Source of the DNA: Planctomycetota bacterium
Lineage (GTDB): Bacteria; Planctomycetota; Phycisphaerae; UBA1845; CAIVHJ01
NCBI GenBank assembly: GCA_022565195.1
Contig: JADFJZ010000033.1
Location: 1-8,581 of the forward strand
Length of the DNA: 8,581 bases
Reading direction: 5' to 3'
Under the pieces are notes generated by a model. The model saw only the letters and a program-made list of their open reading frames with translations. It was not told the origin of the DNA and did no database searches. Below, in pieces: positions 6,261-8,581 of the stretch. Position numbers and translations under genes: made by a program. Position 1 is the stretch's first letter. The number at the start of each line of letters is the position of its first letter.

Positions 6261-7123
6261 TGAGCGATCCGAACCAGATTAACACAGTGGCCGTTGTGGG
6301 TGCAGGAGCAATGGGCGCTGGAATTATCCAGGTCTTCGCACAGAATGGTTTCAAGGTCCTCGCTTACGATGCGTTTGAGGGTGCGGTCGAGAAAGCGGTG
6401 CAGCGCATCGAGAGAATCCTCACGAGATTGGTCGAAAAGGGCAAGATCGAGGAGTCTGCTAAACGGCAAGCCATCGGCCGCATTAAACCGTGCAGCGCGC
6501 TTGGGGAATTCGCATCGGCCGATATCGCAATTGAGGCCGCCACCGAAAAACCCGACATCAAAGAGCAAATCTTCAAGGAACTCGACTGCATTCTGCCGCC
6601 CGGCAAGATCCTGGCCAGCAACACCAGCAGCATCAGCATTAACCGCCTCGCCGCTGCCACAGGGCGACCGGAGAAATTCATCGGCATGCACTTTTTCAAT
6701 CCCGTGCCGCTGATGGGCCTGGTCGAGATTGTCACCGGCGACAAGACCGACGCTGCCACGGTCAACGCAGTCACCGAACTCGCCAAAGCCGTCGGCAAGG
6801 AGCCGCTGCAATGCAAGGACTCGCCGGGGTTCATTTCCAATCGCGTGGGCATGCCCATGATCAACGAGGCGGCGTTCTGCCTGCACGACGGCATCGCCAC
6901 GCGTGAAGCCATCGACGGCATCATGAAACTCGGATTCAATCACCCCATGGGCCCGCTGGCGCTGGCCGACCTCATCGGCATCGACGTCTGCTTGTTCATC
7001 ATGGAAGTCCTGCACCGCGACCTCGCCAACGACAAATACCGCCCCTGCCCCTTGCTCAAAGAAATGGTCGCCGCCGGCCACCTGGGCAAGAAATCCGGCA
7101 AAGGCTTCTACGACTATTCGTAG
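6257..7123 (+). CDS. 3-hydroxybutyryl-CoA dehydrogenase (3-hydroxyacyl-CoA dehydrogenase family)
   Basis: This 288-residue protein has the standard length for the single-function enzyme that interconverts acetoacetyl-CoA and (S)-3-hydroxybutyryl-CoA with NAD(P)H. The N-terminal Rossmann fold shows [13 protein letters not shown] with the dinucleotide-binding glycines 15, 17 and 20. Asp38 ends the second strand, which usually indicates NAD preference. Ser121-Asn122-Thr-Ser-Ser, His145 and Glu157 (in HFFNPVPLM and LVEIV), and Asn195 (in PGFISNR) are the catalytic residues of the family. The C-terminal helical domain ends with [11 protein letters not shown]. It acts directly after the thiolase in butanoate metabolism or beta-oxidation. 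Its ATG overlaps the transposase stop (ATGA), so translation may be coupled. A second ATG at 6260 is also possible. The first 200 bases are lower in G+C (53-58% by 60-base line) than the later part (67% in 6841-6900). Confidence 0.94.
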   Translation: MMSDPNQINTVAVVGAGAMGAGIIQVFAQNGFKVLAYDAFEGAVEKAVQRIERILTRLVEKGKIEESAKRQAIGRIKPCSALGEFASADIAIEAATEKPDIKEQIFKELDCILPPGKILASNTSSISINRLAAATGRPEKFIGMHFFNPVPLMGLVEIVTGDKTDAATVNAVTELAKAVGKEPLQCKDSPGFISNRVGMPMINEAAFCLHDGIATREAIDGIMKLGFNHPMGPLALADLIGIDVCLFIMEVLHRDLANDKYRPCPLLKEMVAAGHLGKKSGKGFYDYS

Positions 7124-7145
7124 TGGCCGACCTCCACGTCGGCCA
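7120..7145 (+). repeat. REP-like hairpin with GTAG foot after the dehydrogenase
   Basis: TGGCCGAC (7124-7131) and GTCGGCCA (7138-7145) form a perfect 8-bp stem around a six-base loop. The four bases directly before it are GTAG, the tetranucleotide found at the foot of classical REP elements recognised by RAYT proteins; here they include the dehydrogenase TAG stop. No T-run follows, and the next gene begins 15 bases later, so it is not a typical terminator. It may be a REP element or an mRNA-stabilising hairpin within the operon. The GTAG could be coincidence, because the stop codon supplies three of its four bases. Confidence 0.55.
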
Positions 7146-7160
7146 GAGGATGTAACGCGA

Positions 7161-8581
7161 ATGTCTGTTGAAATGATCGAAGACAAATTGCGCGAGCTGG
7201 CGCCGGTCGCTGGCCTACTGGACCCGCAGGCGGCAGAGCGCCAGGCACTGACCGCCGAAGTCATCGCGTACGCCGAACGGTTTCTGGAAGCGCTGCCTGA
7301 CTTGCCGACTTATCGCGACATGCCCGATCCGGGCGCCGGGATCGAAGCGCACGGCCCCACCGAAGAGCCGGGATCAATCGCGGCACTGCTGCAGCTGATC
7401 GAGACACACGTCGATACGGCCGGTTTGAATCCTGCGTCGGGCGGGCACATGGGCTACATTCCCGGCGGCGGATTGTACCCCGGCGCGCTGGGGGACTACT
7501 TGGCAGCGGTTACCAATCGATTCAGCGGTCTGTTCTTCACGGGGCCCGGGGCCGTTCGACTGGAAAACGCCCTGATCGACTGGATCAAGGAGCTGTTGGG
7601 TTGCCCGCCGGATGCCGCGGGCACGCTGACCTCCGGCGGCTCGACGGCCAATCTCGCCGGGATCGTGGCGGCGCGCGACGCACTGTCGTCGAAGGACTTT
7701 GATCGCGCCGTGGTCTATGTGACGGATCAATCGCACGAATCGGTGTTCCGCGCGTTGCGCGTAGCCGGCATGCGCGAAGCGCCCGTGCGCTACGTCGCCG
7801 TGGACGAGCACTTGAAGATGGACCCCGCAAGCCTGGTGCGGCAAGTCGAGCAGGATCGCGCCGCCGGACTTCAGCCGTGGCTGCTGGTCGCTTCGGCGGG
7901 CACGACCAACACCGGCGTGGTTGATCCGCTGGACGCGCTGGCGGACGTCGCCGCGGAGCACAAGCTGTGGTATCACATCGACGCTGCGTACGGCGGGTTC
8001 TTCATGCTCTGCGACCACGGCCGCGAAGTCCTGCGGGGCATCGGGCGGGGCGATTCGATCGTGCTCGACCCGCACAAGGGACTGTTTCTGTCCTACGGCT
8101 GCGGGTGCATCATCGTGCGCGACGGCCGCAAGCTCTACGACGCCCATCACGGCGCGGCGGAGTACTTGAAAGACTTCGATTCGACCGCCGCCCAGCGCTC
8201 GCCGTCGGACTATTCGATCGAGCTAAGCCGGCACTTCCGAGGCCTGCGCCTGTGGCTGCCGCTCAAACTCTTCGGTTTGAAACCGTTCCGCGCCGCTTTG
8301 GAAGAGAAGCTGTGGCTGGCAAGGTGGTTTCACGAGCGCATCGAGCAAGTGGACGGCTTCGAGTGCCTCGGCTACCCGGAATTGTCGGTCGCCACTTATC
8401 GCTACATTCCACGCCACGGATCGCCGAACGACTTCAATCGCCGGCTGATCAAAGCCGTTCAGCAGGACGGTTCGATCTTCCTTTCATCCACAACGGTGGA
8501 CGGCGAAGTGTATCTGCGGATGTGCGCCCTGTGCTTCCGCACGCACCTCGACTACGTCCGCCGAGCGTTCGATGTCGTGGT
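7161..8581 (+). CDS. PLP-dependent group II amino acid decarboxylase (aromatic-L-amino-acid/glutamate decarboxylase family), partial
   Basis: The frame runs from the ATG at 7161 to the right edge, 473 complete codons without a stop. Since the family is about 470-500 residues, only a short C-terminal tail is missing. It has the fold type I PLP features of group II decarboxylases: GHMGYIPGGG and a FFTGPGAVRLEN segment near the substrate pocket, TSGGSTANL, His192 in DQSHESV for stacking on the cofactor, Asp274 in HIDAAYGG binding the pyridine nitrogen, and Lys306 in DPHKGLF forming the Schiff base. It probably decarboxylates an amino acid to an amine and CO2 in the cytoplasm; the substrate (aromatic, Glu/Asp, diaminobutyrate or other) cannot be decided. 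Some relatives act as aldehyde synthases or lyases. AGAGGA at 7145-7150 is a usable but rather distant ribosome binding site. The 37-base gap to the dehydrogenase suggests cotranscription, though no metabolic link is evident. Confidence 0.88.
   Translation, partial: MSVEMIEDKLRELAPVAGLLDPQAAERQALTAEVIAYAERFLEALPDLPTYRDMPDPGAGIEAHGPTEEPGSIAALLQLIETHVDTAGLNPASGGHMGYIPGGGLYPGALGDYLAAVTNRFSGLFFTGPGAVRLENALIDWIKELLGCPPDAAGTLTSGGSTANLAGIVAARDALSSKDFDRAVVYVTDQSHESVFRALRVAGMREAPVRYVAVDEHLKMDPASLVRQVEQDRAAGLQPWLLVASAGTTNTGVVDPLDALADVAAEHKLWYHIDAAYGGFFMLCDHGREVLRGIGRGDSIVLDPHKGLFLSYGCGCIIVRDGRKLYDAHHGAAEYLKDFDSTAAQRSPSDYSIELSRHFRGLRLWLPLKLFGLKPFRAALEEKLWLARWFHERIEQVDGFECLGYPELSVATYRYIPRHGSPNDFNRRLIKAVQQDGSIFLSSTTVDGEVYLRMCALCFRTHLDYVRRAFDVV

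Noticed and set aside
6254..7264. Minus-strand open frame of 336 codons opposite the dehydrogenase
   Set aside because: It is the antisense of a gene with complete catalytic motifs and a strong ribosome binding site; the translation resembles no known family.
7374..8150. Minus-strand open frame of 258 codons opposite the decarboxylase
   Set aside because: It is a shadow of a high-GC gene; the plus strand carries the complete PLP-binding motif set.
1..8581. CRISPR array, tRNA, rRNA, toxin-antitoxin or phage defence system
   Set aside because: I saw no regularly spaced repeats, no cloverleaf-like sequence, and no proteins of such families; the RAYT is the only mobile-element-related gene.

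Overview
The window is a GC-rich stretch of bacterial chromosome. I infer a planctomycete-type organism from several gene types together: a twin-FHA coiled-coil protein, a DUF4416 gene coupled to a WecA-like glycosyltransferase, an O-antigen-ligase-like protein with an 'RPLIQET' N-terminal segment, and GC-rich palindromes between genes. No rRNA or other marker gene confirms this.

Layout. Positions 1-1549 (minus strand, running off the left edge) encode a protein with two FHA phosphothreonine-binding domains followed by a long charged coiled coil. A 343-bp divergent intergenic region (1550-1892) holds an AT-rich inverted repeat and a plausible sigma70-like promoter very close to the next start. 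Then comes a plus-strand cluster with overlapping genes: DUF4416 (1893-2468), a polyprenyl-phosphate sugar-1-phosphate transferase of the MraY/WecA family (2461-3570), and the N-terminal part of an O-antigen-ligase-like membrane protein (3557-4492). The last gene loses its family sequence near 4285-4345, exactly where a GC-rich hairpin lies, and its reading frame then runs into an unrelated gene. The surface-polysaccharide operon therefore appears broken here, by rearrangement or by an assembly join.

From 4374 the theme changes to acyl-CoA metabolism. An acetyl-CoA acetyltransferase (thiolase, 4374-5546) and a 3-hydroxybutyryl-CoA dehydrogenase (6257-7123) are separated by a lower-GC REP-associated tyrosine transposase (RAYT-type HUH protein, 5631-6260). 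The stop codon of the transposase overlaps the start of the dehydrogenase (ATGA). A second hairpin (7124-7145), preceded by GTAG, follows the dehydrogenase stop. A PLP-dependent group II decarboxylase (7161 to the right edge) completes the row.

Thiolase and dehydrogenase would carry out consecutive steps, condensing two acetyl-CoA to acetoacetyl-CoA and reducing it to 3-hydroxybutyryl-CoA, or the reverse in beta-oxidation. The decarboxylase has no obvious place in that pathway. The most unusual parts of the window are the RAYT gene placed in a metabolic operon with coupled translation, and the two REP-like palindromes around it, one at a gene-truncation junction. I see no CRISPR array, tRNA, rRNA or recognisable defence system.
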